Counted from the first letter of the stretch, positions 1 through 6,376 are shown. The stretch: DNA of 7,811 nt from an uncultured Eubacteriales bacterium (GCA_934725345.1 CAKVBG010000050.1:1-7811); one strand, 5' to 3'. Notes: generated by a model not told the origin, from the sequence alone. A program made the numbers and translations.

Positions 1-409
1 ATGTTGCGGCTTCAACATTAAAAAGTGAACCGCTTAAAGATCCAAATATAAATTTTATTATCCATCCCACGACAAACGCATATCCTATACCTATAAGCAA
101 ACATCCCAATAGTGGAAATATACCTAAATAGTTTCCTCCCTGAATATTCCTAGTTTTTAAAGCTTTTTCAAAAGCTCTCACGGGCCCTGCCTTCATCGCA
201 CGGCCGAAAGCCATTTCTCCCACTACTCCTGAGTACCCGAGTACAAACATAAAAAGAGTATATGGTATCAGAAAGGCTGCACCGCCATTTTGACCCAGTT
301 TGTATGGGAAAAGCCATATGTTTCCCATCCCAACCGCTGAGCCTACGCATGAAGCAATAAAGCCAAGCTTGCTTTTGAAATTGTCCCTCGGACTGAGTGT
401 AGAATCCAT
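1..409 (-). CDS. Neurotransmitter:sodium symporter (NSS/SNF) family transporter, N-terminal part
   Basis: The first 136 codons of a sodium-coupled transporter are present; the gene runs off the left edge. The family imports amino acids or related small solutes across the cytoplasmic membrane using the sodium gradient. The TM1 signature is clear: a glycine-rich stretch at residues 16-30, then GNIWLFPYKLGQNGG (29-43). TM2 (about 45-66) and TM3 (about 96-122) follow. Compared with LeuT, the extracellular-gate arginine that follows GNxx (LeuT R30) is leucine here (L33), and LeuT E37 is glutamine (Q40). I believe some bacterial subfamilies share this pattern, so it may mark a subgroup rather than a defect. 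The ATG start is supported by a GGAGGG site at 418-423 and an upstream promoter. The substrate cannot be told from this fragment. The gene is transcribed away from spoIIP. Confidence 0.9.
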   Translation of the reverse strand, partial: MDSTLSPRDNFKSKLGFIASCVGSAVGMGNIWLFPYKLGQNGGAAFLIPYTLFMFVLGYSGVVGEMAFGRAMKAGPVRAFEKALKTRNIQGGNYLGIFPLLGCLLIGIGYAFVVGWIIKFIFGSLSGSLFNVEAAT

Positions 410-443
410 AAAGCTATCCCTCCAATAAATTTAATATGGCATG

Positions 444-472
444 ATTGTAACTTACATCCCAAATTTTTTCAA
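444..472 (-). promoter_or_regulatory. Sigma-A-type promoter of the NSS transporter
   Basis: On the minus strand TTGAAA (467-472) is separated by exactly 17 bases from TACAAT (444-449). That is five of six consensus bases in each hexamer. It lies about 35 bases upstream of the transporter ATG, leaving a short leader that carries the GGAGGG ribosome binding site. No other pair of this quality lies between the two divergent genes on this strand. Confidence 0.7.
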
Positions 473-510
473 CATTTTTAAGCATCACGTACCAACATTT
501 TTCTTCTACA

Positions 511-540
511 GAATAAAGAGATGTTTTTTGGCATAAAAAT
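511..540 (+). promoter_or_regulatory. Possible sigma-E-type promoter of spoIIP
   Basis: GAATAAA (511-517) and CATAAAAA (532-539) lie 14 bases apart. They resemble the mother-cell sigma-E elements (KMATATT, 14-15 bases, CATACAMT), matching 5 of 7 and 6 of 8 positions. The expected start, near 547, leaves about 28 bases before the spoIIP ATG. In Bacillus subtilis spoIIP is a sigma-E gene, which makes this plausible. In such AT-rich DNA the match could still be chance, and no good sigma-A pair is seen here on the plus strand. Confidence 0.4.
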
Positions 541-574
541 GTGATTATAACAATAGTTCTGTGAGGAGTAAAAA

Positions 575-1699
575 ATGAATGTAATCACAAAAAAGAAGAT
601 AGTTAATTTTACTTGCGATATTTTAGCATCTCTTTTCTTTCTAATTGCCGCTAGCTGCTTAATCCTAAAGCTCCACAATTTCTTTTCGCTAAACTCTGAA
701 AATTTGAATCTTTTACCTGCAAAGCTTATTTTGTGCCGAGGAAACTTAAATGAAAAACCAAGTAAGCAAAGTAAGCTGGATGATTCAGAATTTAATATTA
801 GCTTGAAAAACGACAATAATAAAACTACGGATATTTCTAATAATTCAAGCCCTGTAGCTTTGCCGGATGTACCACAAAATCTTGAGCAGGAAGAGCATGA
901 CCCCAATGAAAGAAAATGCAAGATAATTGAAACTCATATAGGAGTGGGAGGTGTAAAATGTGAAAATTTCTACGTAAAAAACAGCACTGGTCAAGATTTG
1001 AATTTGAATGATTATCTAGCTAAAACTCCAGAAATTAGCATCAAAAACACAGATAAACCTCAGGTTCTCATAATGCACACTCATACTTCTGAAGCCTATA
1101 TGAACCGTGACGAAGGATTTTTTTACGAAAATTTCTATCCTCGTTCCTTGGATAATTCCAAAAACGTTACTCAAGTGGGAAAAGCTATCACTGAAACTTT
1201 AAATAAAAACGGTATAAACACTTTGCACTGTACCACCTACCACGATAGCCCCAGTTATAATGGTTCTTATTCCCGCGCCGCTAAAACTATCCAAAAGGCC
1301 TTGGAAGAGTACCCCTCAATTCAAGTAGTTATAGATATCCACCGCGACAGCATGGGCTCGAAAGATTCAGGTAAAATCAAGCCTACCTTTATGTATCAAG
1401 ATAAAAAAGCCTCACAAATGATGATAATTTGCGGTTGCGACCCCGATAATACAATCGGATTTCCAAACTGGGAAAAGAATTTAATTCTTGCTCTTAATCT
1501 TCAAAAATACTGCGAAACTATGTTCCCGGGATTGACGCGCCCCCTTAATTTTTCTAAGGTGAAATACAATGAAAATCTCACTCCCGGTTCTTTGCTAATT
1601 GAAATAGGCACAGACGTTAATACTTTACAAGAATCAGTCTACACTGGCTATATGCTGGGAGAATCTCTTTCTAAATTGTTAAATGATTTAAAAAGATAA
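575..1699 (+). CDS. spoIIP: Stage II sporulation protein P, peptidoglycan amidase/endopeptidase
   Basis: SpoIIP is the membrane-anchored N-acetylmuramoyl-L-alanine amidase/endopeptidase of the SpoIID-SpoIIM-SpoIIP engulfment complex, which thins septal peptidoglycan so that the mother cell can engulf the forespore. The 374 residues fit the family range. A single N-terminal transmembrane segment (about 15-33) is followed by a polar linker (about 55-115) and the amidase domain (about 160-370). The metal-site motif MHTHTSEAY lies at 167-175 (H168/H170), DIHRDSM at 254-260 (H256), and the probable catalytic glutamate in LLIEIGTDVN at 340-349 (E343). Key residues look intact. The ATG is supported by GAGGAG at 563-568. 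The next gene starts 12 bases after the stop, suggesting co-transcription. No spoIID or spoIIM gene is in the window, and no gpr gene precedes it. Confidence 0.95.
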   Translation: MNVITKKKIVNFTCDILASLFFLIAASCLILKLHNFFSLNSENLNLLPAKLILCRGNLNEKPSKQSKLDDSEFNISLKNDNNKTTDISNNSSPVALPDVPQNLEQEEHDPNERKCKIIETHIGVGGVKCENFYVKNSTGQDLNLNDYLAKTPEISIKNTDKPQVLIMHTHTSEAYMNRDEGFFYENFYPRSLDNSKNVTQVGKAITETLNKNGINTLHCTTYHDSPSYNGSYSRAAKTIQKALEEYPSIQVVIDIHRDSMGSKDSGKIKPTFMYQDKKASQMMIICGCDPDNTIGFPNWEKNLILALNLQKYCETMFPGLTRPLNFSKVKYNENLTPGSLLIEIGTDVNTLQESVYTGYMLGESLSKLLNDLKR

Positions 1700-1711
1700 G
1701 GAAGTTTCAAA

Positions 1712-1915
1712 ATGAATAAGAAGTATTTTTTCATTTCAATGACCTGTTCTTTGTTTGTTTTAACTCTTATAGTTGGATTTTCTATAGTTGAAAAAAATGC
1801 GGCTACAATTATTTCTGGTCAACCTCCCGTGTTTTTTAGCTATAGTAATTCGGACAATGAATACAAACAATTAAAATTTCATTTCATGGGAAAAGATTTT
1901 ATGTTTAATTTTTAA
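1712..1915 (+). CDS. Small single-pass membrane protein, unknown function
   Basis: This is a 67-residue protein I cannot assign to a family. It has a basic start (MNKKYF), one hydrophobic segment at about residues 5-26, and a roughly 40-residue tail rich in aromatic residues that should face outside (Phe and Tyr, ending GKDFMFNF). The hydrophobic segment could be an uncleaved anchor; no convincing signal peptidase site or lipobox is visible. The ATG is supported by AAGGAAG at 1698-1704, which overlaps the spoIIP stop codon, so translation is probably coupled to spoIIP and the two are likely expressed together during sporulation. An accessory role for the engulfment hydrolase is only inference from position. 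Its size and clean ribosome binding site favour a real gene over a chance reading frame. Confidence 0.75.
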   Translation: MNKKYFFISMTCSLFVLTLIVGFSIVEKNAATIISGQPPVFFSYSNSDNEYKQLKFHFMGKDFMFNF

Positions 1916-1930
1916 AATATGTATTATAAT
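1904..1930 (+). promoter_or_regulatory. Possible promoter of the Pro-rich protein/murC unit
   Basis: A perfect TATAAT (1925-1930, within TATTATAAT) lies about 35 bases upstream of the likely TTG start at 1966. The -35 region (around 1902-1908) is T-rich but has no good TTGACA match. It may give murC vegetative expression independent of spoIIP, which would make sense because murC is essential in growing cells. The weak -35 keeps confidence low. Confidence 0.4.
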
Positions 1931-1951
1931 GGATATATCGTCAAAGAAAGT

Positions 1952-1957
1952 AGGTGA
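1952..1957 (+). promoter_or_regulatory. Ribosome binding site that selects a TTG start
   Basis: AGGTGA sits 8 bases before TTG at 1966, an ideal spacing. The in-frame GTG at 1954 lies inside this site and has only AAAG-type sequence a few bases upstream, so it is a poor start. Starting at TTG also gives a cleaner signal peptide. Confidence 0.6.
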
Positions 1958-1965
1958 AATTCAAA

Positions 1966-2601
1966 TTGAGGTTCAAACTAGGTAATTGCGTGATTTTTTG
2001 TGTTTGCGCTGTTATGTTTGCTTCTCCTGCTTTTGCTGAAGAAAACGAAGTCACTCCAGTTTCGCCTTATCAGCAAAGTGCTTCTTCGATAGACTCTAAC
2101 CCGCAACCTCCGCCTCAACAATCTGATTCTCCAAAAACTCAAGAGTCTACCGCTCAATCAGCAAAAAATTCCAAACCACCCCAAAAGCAAATCAAAAATA
2201 AATCTCAACCAGCTAAATCTAAGCAGAAAAAGAGCATAACTCCTAACCAGCCCAAAGCCAAAGAGACCAACAAGCCGGAGCCGTCACCTAAAGAAGAACT
2301 TATAAACAAAATAACAAAGGAGGCTTTTGCTCCACACACTCCACATCAAACAGAGGAACCGAGTTATTTGCCGGAAATATCTGATAGTGAAGTGGATTTT
2401 ACGTTCATAACCACTAAAAATATTCCCCAAACGCAAGTCCCGGCTGATTTGAGATTAACCTTATTGGCTTGGTTAATAATTTTGTTATCAGCTATCCTAA
2501 TTTCATGGCTAATAGCATACAACTTTAAAATTCCCCTTAGATACGAACCTCATACACTTAAAAAAGTACCTCATAAAAAATATGTGAATTTCAAAAAATA
2601 A
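1966..2601 (+). CDS. Exported Pro/Lys/Gln-rich protein with C-terminal membrane anchor, unknown function
   Basis: From the TTG start the protein has 211 residues (215 if GTG at 1954 is used). I do not recognise a domain. Residues 1-24 form a typical signal peptide ending ASPAFA before Glu-Glu. Residues about 28-135 are low complexity (Pro, Gln, Ser, Lys; very few hydrophobics) and should be disordered, so the segment may span or bind cell wall through its positive charge. A short, more ordered stretch (about 133-160) precedes a strong transmembrane helix (164-186) and a basic cytoplasmic tail (RYEPHTLKKVPHKKYVNFKK, 192-211). This predicts a type I topology: extracytoplasmic linker with a cytoplasmic tail. 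There is no LPXTG sorting signal. murC begins 17 bases after the stop with its own GAGGAG site, so the two are probably co-transcribed. A cell-envelope role is inferred from position and topology only. Confidence 0.8.
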   Translation: MRFKLGNCVIFCVCAVMFASPAFAEENEVTPVSPYQQSASSIDSNPQPPPQQSDSPKTQESTAQSAKNSKPPQKQIKNKSQPAKSKQKKSITPNQPKAKETNKPEPSPKEELINKITKEAFAPHTPHQTEEPSYLPEISDSEVDFTFITTKNIPQTQVPADLRLTLLAWLIILLSAILISWLIAYNFKIPLRYEPHTLKKVPHKKYVNFKK

Positions 2602-2618
2602 TTCGAGGAGAAATTTCA

Positions 2619-3995
2619 ATGGAAAAATTAAACTCAAACAGAATTAAAAAAATGCACTTCGTAGGAATTGGAGGCTCGGGGATGTTTCCTCTGGCGCAGA
2701 TTATAAAATCCCAAGGATTTACCGTCTCAGGCTCAGACATCTCAGATTCTGAAACTTTAGAGAAAGTAGAAAAACTTGGCATAAAAGTATACCATTCCCA
2801 TGAAGCTTCAAATGCTGAGGACGCAGACTGCGTGATATATTCAGCAGCAATAAACGAAGACAATCCAGAAATACAAGTCGCTATGGATAAAGACATACCA
2901 CTTATCAGACGCAATGAACTCATGGGTTTTGTCTTTAGTTGTTATACGCACAGAATTGGGGTTGCGGGGACTCATGGCAAAACCACAACTACTTCTATGA
3001 TAACTTCTATCTTAATAGATGCCGATAAAGACCCATCAGCCATTATAGGAGGGACTTTACCGAAAATAAATTCAAATTGCAGAGTAGGTGATTCAGATTT
3101 CATAGTTGGAGAAGCTTGTGAGTACAAAGATAGTTTCCTTTGTTTACTTCCAAATTTTTCGGTTATAACAAACGTAGATGAAGATCATCTGGACTATTTT
3201 AAAAATTTTGAGAATGTAAAAAATTCTTTCTCAAGATACGCAGAACAAACTGAAGAATTAATAGTTGCTAACGGCGACGATGAACCGACTTTAGAATGTA
3301 TTAAAAATGCTACTGCTAAAAAAGTATTATTTGGATTTAGTAAATCGAACGACTTTTATGCTCGATATCTGACTTTTAACGAAAAACAATTTGCTAGCTT
3401 CTCTATTTTCCATAATAACTCCCACTTAGTAGATATTTCATTAAGCGTACCCGGGAAACACAACGCTTACAACGCTTTAGCTGCTTTTGCTCTCTGCTAC
3501 CAATTTGGGATAAGTCCCGCTGTGATAAAAAAATCACTTGAAAATTTTAAAGGTGTTCACAGAAGATTTGAAATCCTCTACAACAGCCAAATAACAGTGG
3601 CCGATGATTTTGCTCATCATCCCACTGAACTCAAAAATACTCTTCAGACCGCAATGAACATGGGATTTAAAAGAGTTTGGGCAGTATTTCAGCCCCATAC
3701 CTTTTCCAGAACTTTTATGCTATTAGATAGTTTCGCAGAAGCTCTATCTATTGCAGATAAAGTAATAGTTTCGGATATTCTCCCTGTACGAGAAACCAAC
3801 ACTTGGGGAGTTAAATCCACAGACCTAACTTCTAAAATTCCTCAAAGTATTTATATACCCGACTTTGAAAAGATCAGTGACTTTCTACTTGAAAATGCTG
3901 AGCCTGGGGATTTAATACTCACTTTAGGCGGAGGAGATGTCTATAAATGCGCAAATTTGATAGTTAAAAAATTAAATGAAAAATATCATAATTGA
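2619..3995 (+). CDS. murC: UDP-N-acetylmuramate--L-alanine ligase
   Basis: MurC is the cytoplasmic ATP-dependent ligase that adds L-alanine to UDP-N-acetylmuramic acid, the first amino-acid step of the peptidoglycan stem peptide. At 458 residues it is full length. The N-terminal UDP-MurNAc-binding domain has FVGIGGSGM at 14-22. The central ATPase domain has the P-loop GTHGKTTTT at 117-125 and NVDEDHLDYF at 185-194. The C-terminal domain has VHRRFE at 313-318, DDFAHHPTE at 329-337 and FQPHTFSRT at 357-365. The DFAHHP and QPHTFSR motifs separate it from MurD, MurE and MurF. The catalytic segment at 164-174 reads GEACEYKDSFL where many MurC proteins have GEADESDGSFL; the key glutamates remain. 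The ATG is backed by GAGGAG at 2605-2610. No terminator is evident after it. Confidence 0.97.
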   Translation: MEKLNSNRIKKMHFVGIGGSGMFPLAQIIKSQGFTVSGSDISDSETLEKVEKLGIKVYHSHEASNAEDADCVIYSAAINEDNPEIQVAMDKDIPLIRRNELMGFVFSCYTHRIGVAGTHGKTTTTSMITSILIDADKDPSAIIGGTLPKINSNCRVGDSDFIVGEACEYKDSFLCLLPNFSVITNVDEDHLDYFKNFENVKNSFSRYAEQTEELIVANGDDEPTLECIKNATAKKVLFGFSKSNDFYARYLTFNEKQFASFSIFHNNSHLVDISLSVPGKHNAYNALAAFALCYQFGISPAVIKKSLENFKGVHRRFEILYNSQITVADDFAHHPTELKNTLQTAMNMGFKRVWAVFQPHTFSRTFMLLDSFAEALSIADKVIVSDILPVRETNTWGVKSTDLTSKIPQSIYIPDFEKISDFLLENAEPGDLILTLGGGDVYKCANLIVKKLNEKYHN

Positions 3996-4015
3996 AGTTT
4001 TTGAGCCGAATTTTC

Positions 4016-4044
4016 TTGATTTAAAAGTTACTCTATGGTAGAAT
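4016..4044 (+). promoter_or_regulatory. Sigma-A-type promoter of rbr
   Basis: TTGATT (4016-4021) and TAGAAT (4039-4044) are separated by exactly 17 bases. Transcription should start near 4051, giving a leader of about 55 bases. This position rules out the upstream in-frame TTG at 4046 as a translation start, since it lies at or before the transcript start. Confidence 0.6.
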
Positions 4045-4068
4045 CTTGACCTATATTTGTTATCCAAA

Positions 4069-4087
4069 CAAATTAGAATTTAATTTG
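4069..4087 (+). promoter_or_regulatory. Inverted repeat in the rbr leader, possible operator
   Basis: CAAATTA (4069-4075) and TAATTTG (4081-4087) are perfect 7-base inverted arms around GAATT. The element lies about 20-35 bases downstream of the expected rbr transcript start. The core resembles one half of a PerR box (TTAGAAT), and PerR controls rubrerythrin in several clostridia, but the second half does not fit the PerR consensus. The local AT content makes a chance repeat possible. Confidence 0.35.
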
Positions 4088-4105
4088 AAAGGCGATGGAT
4101 TAAAT

Positions 4106-4696
4106 ATGGCAATTTCTTTTGAAAAGAGCAACACCAGACTTAATTTGATGAAGGCATTTGCAGGAGAGAGTCAAGCGAGAAATAGATACACTTTCGCTGC
4201 ATCTCAAGCAAAAAAAGAAAAATTAGACATTATTGAGAAAGTATTTACTTTTACCGCTAACCAAGAAAAAGAACACGCCAAACTGTTCTATAGCTGTTTG
4301 AGCCCACTTAAAGGAACAAATATAACCATTGAAAGCGGTTATCCAGTTGATATCTACGATAAGACGGTTGATTTATTAAAGTGTGCTGCTAACAATGAGT
4401 ATGAAGAATACAGCACGGTATATAAATCGTTTGGCAGCGAGGCTAAAGCTGAGGGCTTTGATGAAATTTCTGAACTATTTTACAATGTTGCTCAAATTGA
4501 AAAAATTCATGGCAATAGATTTTCAAAACTTTCGGATCTTATCGAAAAAGATAAACTGTTTAAGTCAGATTCCACCGAAGCTTGGTTTTGTCTTAACTGC
4601 GGATACGTACATATAGGAGCCTCAGCACCTGAGAAATGTCCCGTTTGCAAACATCCCCAAGGTTATTTCATACGTCAAGAATGGATGCCGCTATAA
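4106..4696 (+). CDS. rbr: Rubrerythrin, diiron/rubredoxin peroxidase
   Basis: Rubrerythrin reduces hydrogen peroxide to water in the cytoplasm of anaerobes, receiving electrons through a rubredoxin-type site. The 196 residues match the family. The ferritin-like four-helix domain supplies the expected diiron ligands: E21 (ESQARNRY), E54 and H57 (EKEH), E98 and E101 (NNEYEEY), and E132 and H135 (EKIH). The C-terminal rubredoxin-like domain has both CxxC pairs, C162/C165 and C178/C181, within CLNCGY and CPVC. All ligands are present. I chose ATG 4106 because the product starts as family members do (MAISFEKSNT) and because the promoter excludes the further upstream start. The Shine-Dalgarno is weak: AAAGG at 4088-4092 is about 13 bases away. 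The gene is monocistronic between its own promoter and a strong terminator. Confidence 0.95.
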   Translation: MAISFEKSNTRLNLMKAFAGESQARNRYTFAASQAKKEKLDIIEKVFTFTANQEKEHAKLFYSCLSPLKGTNITIESGYPVDIYDKTVDLLKCAANNEYEEYSTVYKSFGSEAKAEGFDEISELFYNVAQIEKIHGNRFSKLSDLIEKDKLFKSDSTEAWFCLNCGYVHIGASAPEKCPVCKHPQGYFIRQEWMPL

Positions 4697-4713
4697 AATA
4701 AATAATAAATTAA

Positions 4714-4748
4714 CCCCTACTCAGAATTTTCCAGTAGGGGGATTTTTT
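4714..4748 (+). terminator. Intrinsic terminator of rbr, shared with tsaD
   Basis: An 8-bp stem (CCCCTACT 4714-4721 with AGTAGGGG 4733-4740) and an 11-base loop are followed by GA and six T (4743-4748). The tsaD stop codon (complement of 4747-4749) overlaps the T-run, so the hairpin lies immediately after both convergent genes. On the minus strand the stem is followed by a T-rich but interrupted tract, so it may act in both directions. Confidence 0.9.
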
Positions 4749-5760
4749 ATACTTCTTCTACGTTTAAACTTGATTTTGCATTCAAATCTAATTTTGCAAA
4801 ATGATTTTCTAAAAATTCAAAGTAAGCTTGAGAGCCCACCATTGCTGCATTATCTCCGCACAGGTTTTTAAGAGGCTTAAAAAATTTCCAACCCCTTTTA
4901 CTACACTCCTCTTCTAACATCAACCTAAGTAAACTGTTAGCCGATACTCCCCCACATATTCCAAGTGAAGTATATCCTAAATTTTCTGCAGCACGCACGA
5001 AAGTACTCACCAAACAGTTCACCACGCTCTTTCTAAATGATGCAGCTAAATCGTATATTGGTAGCTCCGAATTTTTTTGTTCTAGTTTGTGAATTATATT
5101 TATCATTGCAGTTTTGAGTCCAGAAAAACTAAAATCGTATGTAGATAACTCATCCTTAAGAGGTACGGGAAGCTCAAATATATCGGGATTACCTTTATCT
5201 GCAAGTTTATCTAAAGCTACTCCACCGGGGTAATCAAGACCTAATTTTCTGCCTATTTTATCAAAAGCTTCTCCTGCTGCATCATCTCGGGTTTTGCCAA
5301 TAGTTTTGAAATTAGTATAGCTTGACACCTCAAGTATAGAAGAATGTCCACCGGAAACTACCAAACACAAAAAAGGTGGTCTCAAATTTTGATTACTCAA
5401 GTAAAGCGATGCCACATGAGCCTTTATGTGATGCACGGGCACAACAGGAAGTTTTGTTGCAATAGAAAGCCCCTTAACAAAATTAAGCCCTACTAGTAAC
5501 GAACCCACCAGCCCCGGGGCATACGTTACGGCTAAAGCATCTAAGTTTTTGAAATCCAATTTTGCTTCTTGCATTACCGTTTGCACCAAAACTCCAATTG
5601 ATTCGATATGATTTCGAGAAGCAATTTCAGGTACCACCCCTCCATAAATTTTATGAATATCAATTTGTGACGCAACCTTAGAAGAAACTATTCTTCTGCC
5701 ATCTTCTACGATAGCTGCAGCGGTATCGTCACACGAAGATTCAACAGCAAGTATTTTCAA
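4747..5760 (-). CDS. tsaD: tRNA N6-adenosine threonylcarbamoyltransferase
   Basis: TsaD (Kae1/YgjD/Gcp family) transfers the threonylcarbamoyl group to A37 of ANN-decoding tRNAs with TsaB and TsaE, making t6A. The 337 residues match the family length. Visible motifs, in order: MKILAVESSCDDTA at the start, the metal-binding HHIKAH at 110-115 (H111, H115), SGGHSSIL at 136-143, DDAAGEAFDKIGRKLG at 159-174, DFSFSGLKTA at 209-218, CGGVSANS at 269-276, and DNAAMVG at 303-309 with the metal aspartate D303. I chose the TTG at 5760 because GAAGGA (5769-5774) sits 8 bases upstream and the product then starts exactly like other TsaD proteins. ATG at 5769 overlaps that site, and ATG at 5808 lies inside the probable promoter. 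tsaB and tsaE are not in the window. Confidence 0.95.
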   Translation of the reverse strand: MKILAVESSCDDTAAAIVEDGRRIVSSKVASQIDIHKIYGGVVPEIASRNHIESIGVLVQTVMQEAKLDFKNLDALAVTYAPGLVGSLLVGLNFVKGLSIATKLPVVPVHHIKAHVASLYLSNQNLRPPFLCLVVSGGHSSILEVSSYTNFKTIGKTRDDAAGEAFDKIGRKLGLDYPGGVALDKLADKGNPDIFELPVPLKDELSTYDFSFSGLKTAMINIIHKLEQKNSELPIYDLAASFRKSVVNCLVSTFVRAAENLGYTSLGICGGVSANSLLRLMLEEECSKRGWKFFKPLKNLCGDNAAMVGSQAYFEFLENHFAKLDLNAKSSLNVEEV

Positions 5761-5768
5761 TATAATCA

Positions 5769-5774
5769 TCCTTC
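5769..5774 (-). promoter_or_regulatory. Ribosome binding site that selects the tsaD TTG start
   Basis: GAAGGA on the minus strand lies 8 bases before the TTG at 5760. The ATG at 5767-5769 overlaps the site and so cannot use it. This makes TTG the best tsaD start. Confidence 0.6.
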
Positions 5775-5794
5775 TGCAAAGATTATTTACGGAT

Positions 5795-5823
5795 ATAGTA
5801 TCAAACAAATAAAACTATGTAAA
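5795..5823 (-). promoter_or_regulatory. Probable promoter of tsaD
   Basis: On the minus strand TTTACA (5818-5823) is followed after 17 bases by TACTAT (5795-5800). The -35 is a 5 of 6 match and the -10 a 4 of 6 match. The expected start near 5788 gives a leader of about 28 bases before the TTG. It lies just downstream of the preceding gene's terminator hairpin, consistent with an independent unit. Confidence 0.5.
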
Positions 5824-5855
5824 TAGAAACTGAACCACGCTATATCTGCGTGGCC
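5820..5855 (-). terminator. Probable terminator after the secreted helical protein
   Basis: On the minus strand CCACGC (5848-5853) pairs with GCGTGG (5835-5840) around a 7-base loop, and two G-U pairs can extend the stem. It is followed by the T-rich AGTTTCTATTTA. The tract is interrupted, so termination may be partial, but this is the only GC-rich hairpin between the two genes. It starts 20 bases past the upstream stop. Confidence 0.55.
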
Positions 5856-5875
5856 CTCAAACACACTTTATTCCC

Positions 5876-6337
5876 TTATTGTTTATTGAACCTACATATG
5901 CGATTATAGTCAACAGTTAAGTCTTTATAGCGGTTTTTAAGTTCTACAATAGCCGCTTCATTTTCTTTAATATCGGACGATACCTCAAGCTCATTTTGTT
6001 TTTCTTTCTCAAGCTTTTTGTTTGCAGATATACGTTTGTACCAAGGTGCTTGTTCGTATTCTTTTTCAGCGACATGAACACAATATACTGCCTCTGAAAG
6101 CTGCATCTCAAGATCGTGTCTTCTTGAAATTTCTCTATCATTTAGATCGATGTTAATTTTTTCCATCTCACTAACTAAATTTCTCAGCATTTCTTCCGGA
6201 GAAATTTCTACGGGTTTATTTTGTTCAACTAAATTTTGTTCTGTTTTTATCTCTTCGGCTTTCAAAGAAACCCCAGAGCCCAAAATAGTAAACACCCCTA
6301 CGAATCCACAAATAAACTTCTTTATTGTTTTTGCCAT
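5876..6337 (-). CDS. Secreted helical (coiled-coil) protein, unknown function
   Basis: This 153-residue protein matches no family I recognise. Residues 1-27 form a signal peptide: basic MAKTIKK, hydrophobic core about 8-24, and a probable signal peptidase site after SLKA. The mature part is highly charged and helical. One long helix (about 47-95, rich in Glu, Leu and Arg) and a second (about 101-149, rich in Lys and Glu) are separated by APWYKR, suggesting an antiparallel helical hairpin or coiled coil. The mature region has two cysteines (86 and 148) that could form a disulfide tying the hairpin together. ATG 6337 has AAGGAG (6347-6352) 9 bases upstream; the in-frame GTG at 6346 abuts that site and is rejected. 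It has its own strong promoter and terminator. Its neighbour upstream is the Nif11-leader peptide, but a link is unproven. Confidence 0.8.
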   Translation of the reverse strand: MAKTIKKFICGFVGVFTILGSGVSLKAEEIKTEQNLVEQNKPVEISPEEMLRNLVSEMEKINIDLNDREISRRHDLEMQLSEAVYCVHVAEKEYEQAPWYKRISANKKLEKEKQNELEVSSDIKENEAAIVELKNRYKDLTVDYNRICRFNKQ

Positions 6338-6376
6338 GTAATCCACTCCTTACTTTAATTGACCTTTAATATTTAT

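Noticed and set aside
478..921. 147-codon minus-strand reading frame opposite the start of spoIIP
   Set aside because: It is antisense to a certain gene, rich in Phe/Ser/Leu as expected from complementing Lys/Asn/Glu codons, and has no family resemblance.
2591..2923. 110-codon minus-strand reading frame opposite the start of murC
   Set aside because: It is fully antisense to the conserved N-terminal domain of MurC; no credible ribosome binding site or domain.
4046..4105. Twenty-residue N-terminal extension of rubrerythrin from TTG
   Set aside because: The TTG sits next to the -10 hexamer, before the expected transcript start, and the extension is foreign to the family.
4383..4616. 77-codon plus-strand frame inside rbr
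   Set aside because: It is a frame-shifted shadow of the rubrerythrin gene, whose own frame carries all metal ligands.
5761..5808. Sixteen-residue N-terminal extension of TsaD
   Set aside because: The extension covers the probable promoter and ribosome binding site, and TsaD proteins normally begin at MKIL-type sequence.
5944..6341. Frames at 5944-6141 (minus) and 6150-6341 (plus) within the secreted helical protein gene
   Set aside because: They overlap a gene that has its own promoter, ribosome binding site, signal peptide and terminator, and encode nothing recognisable.
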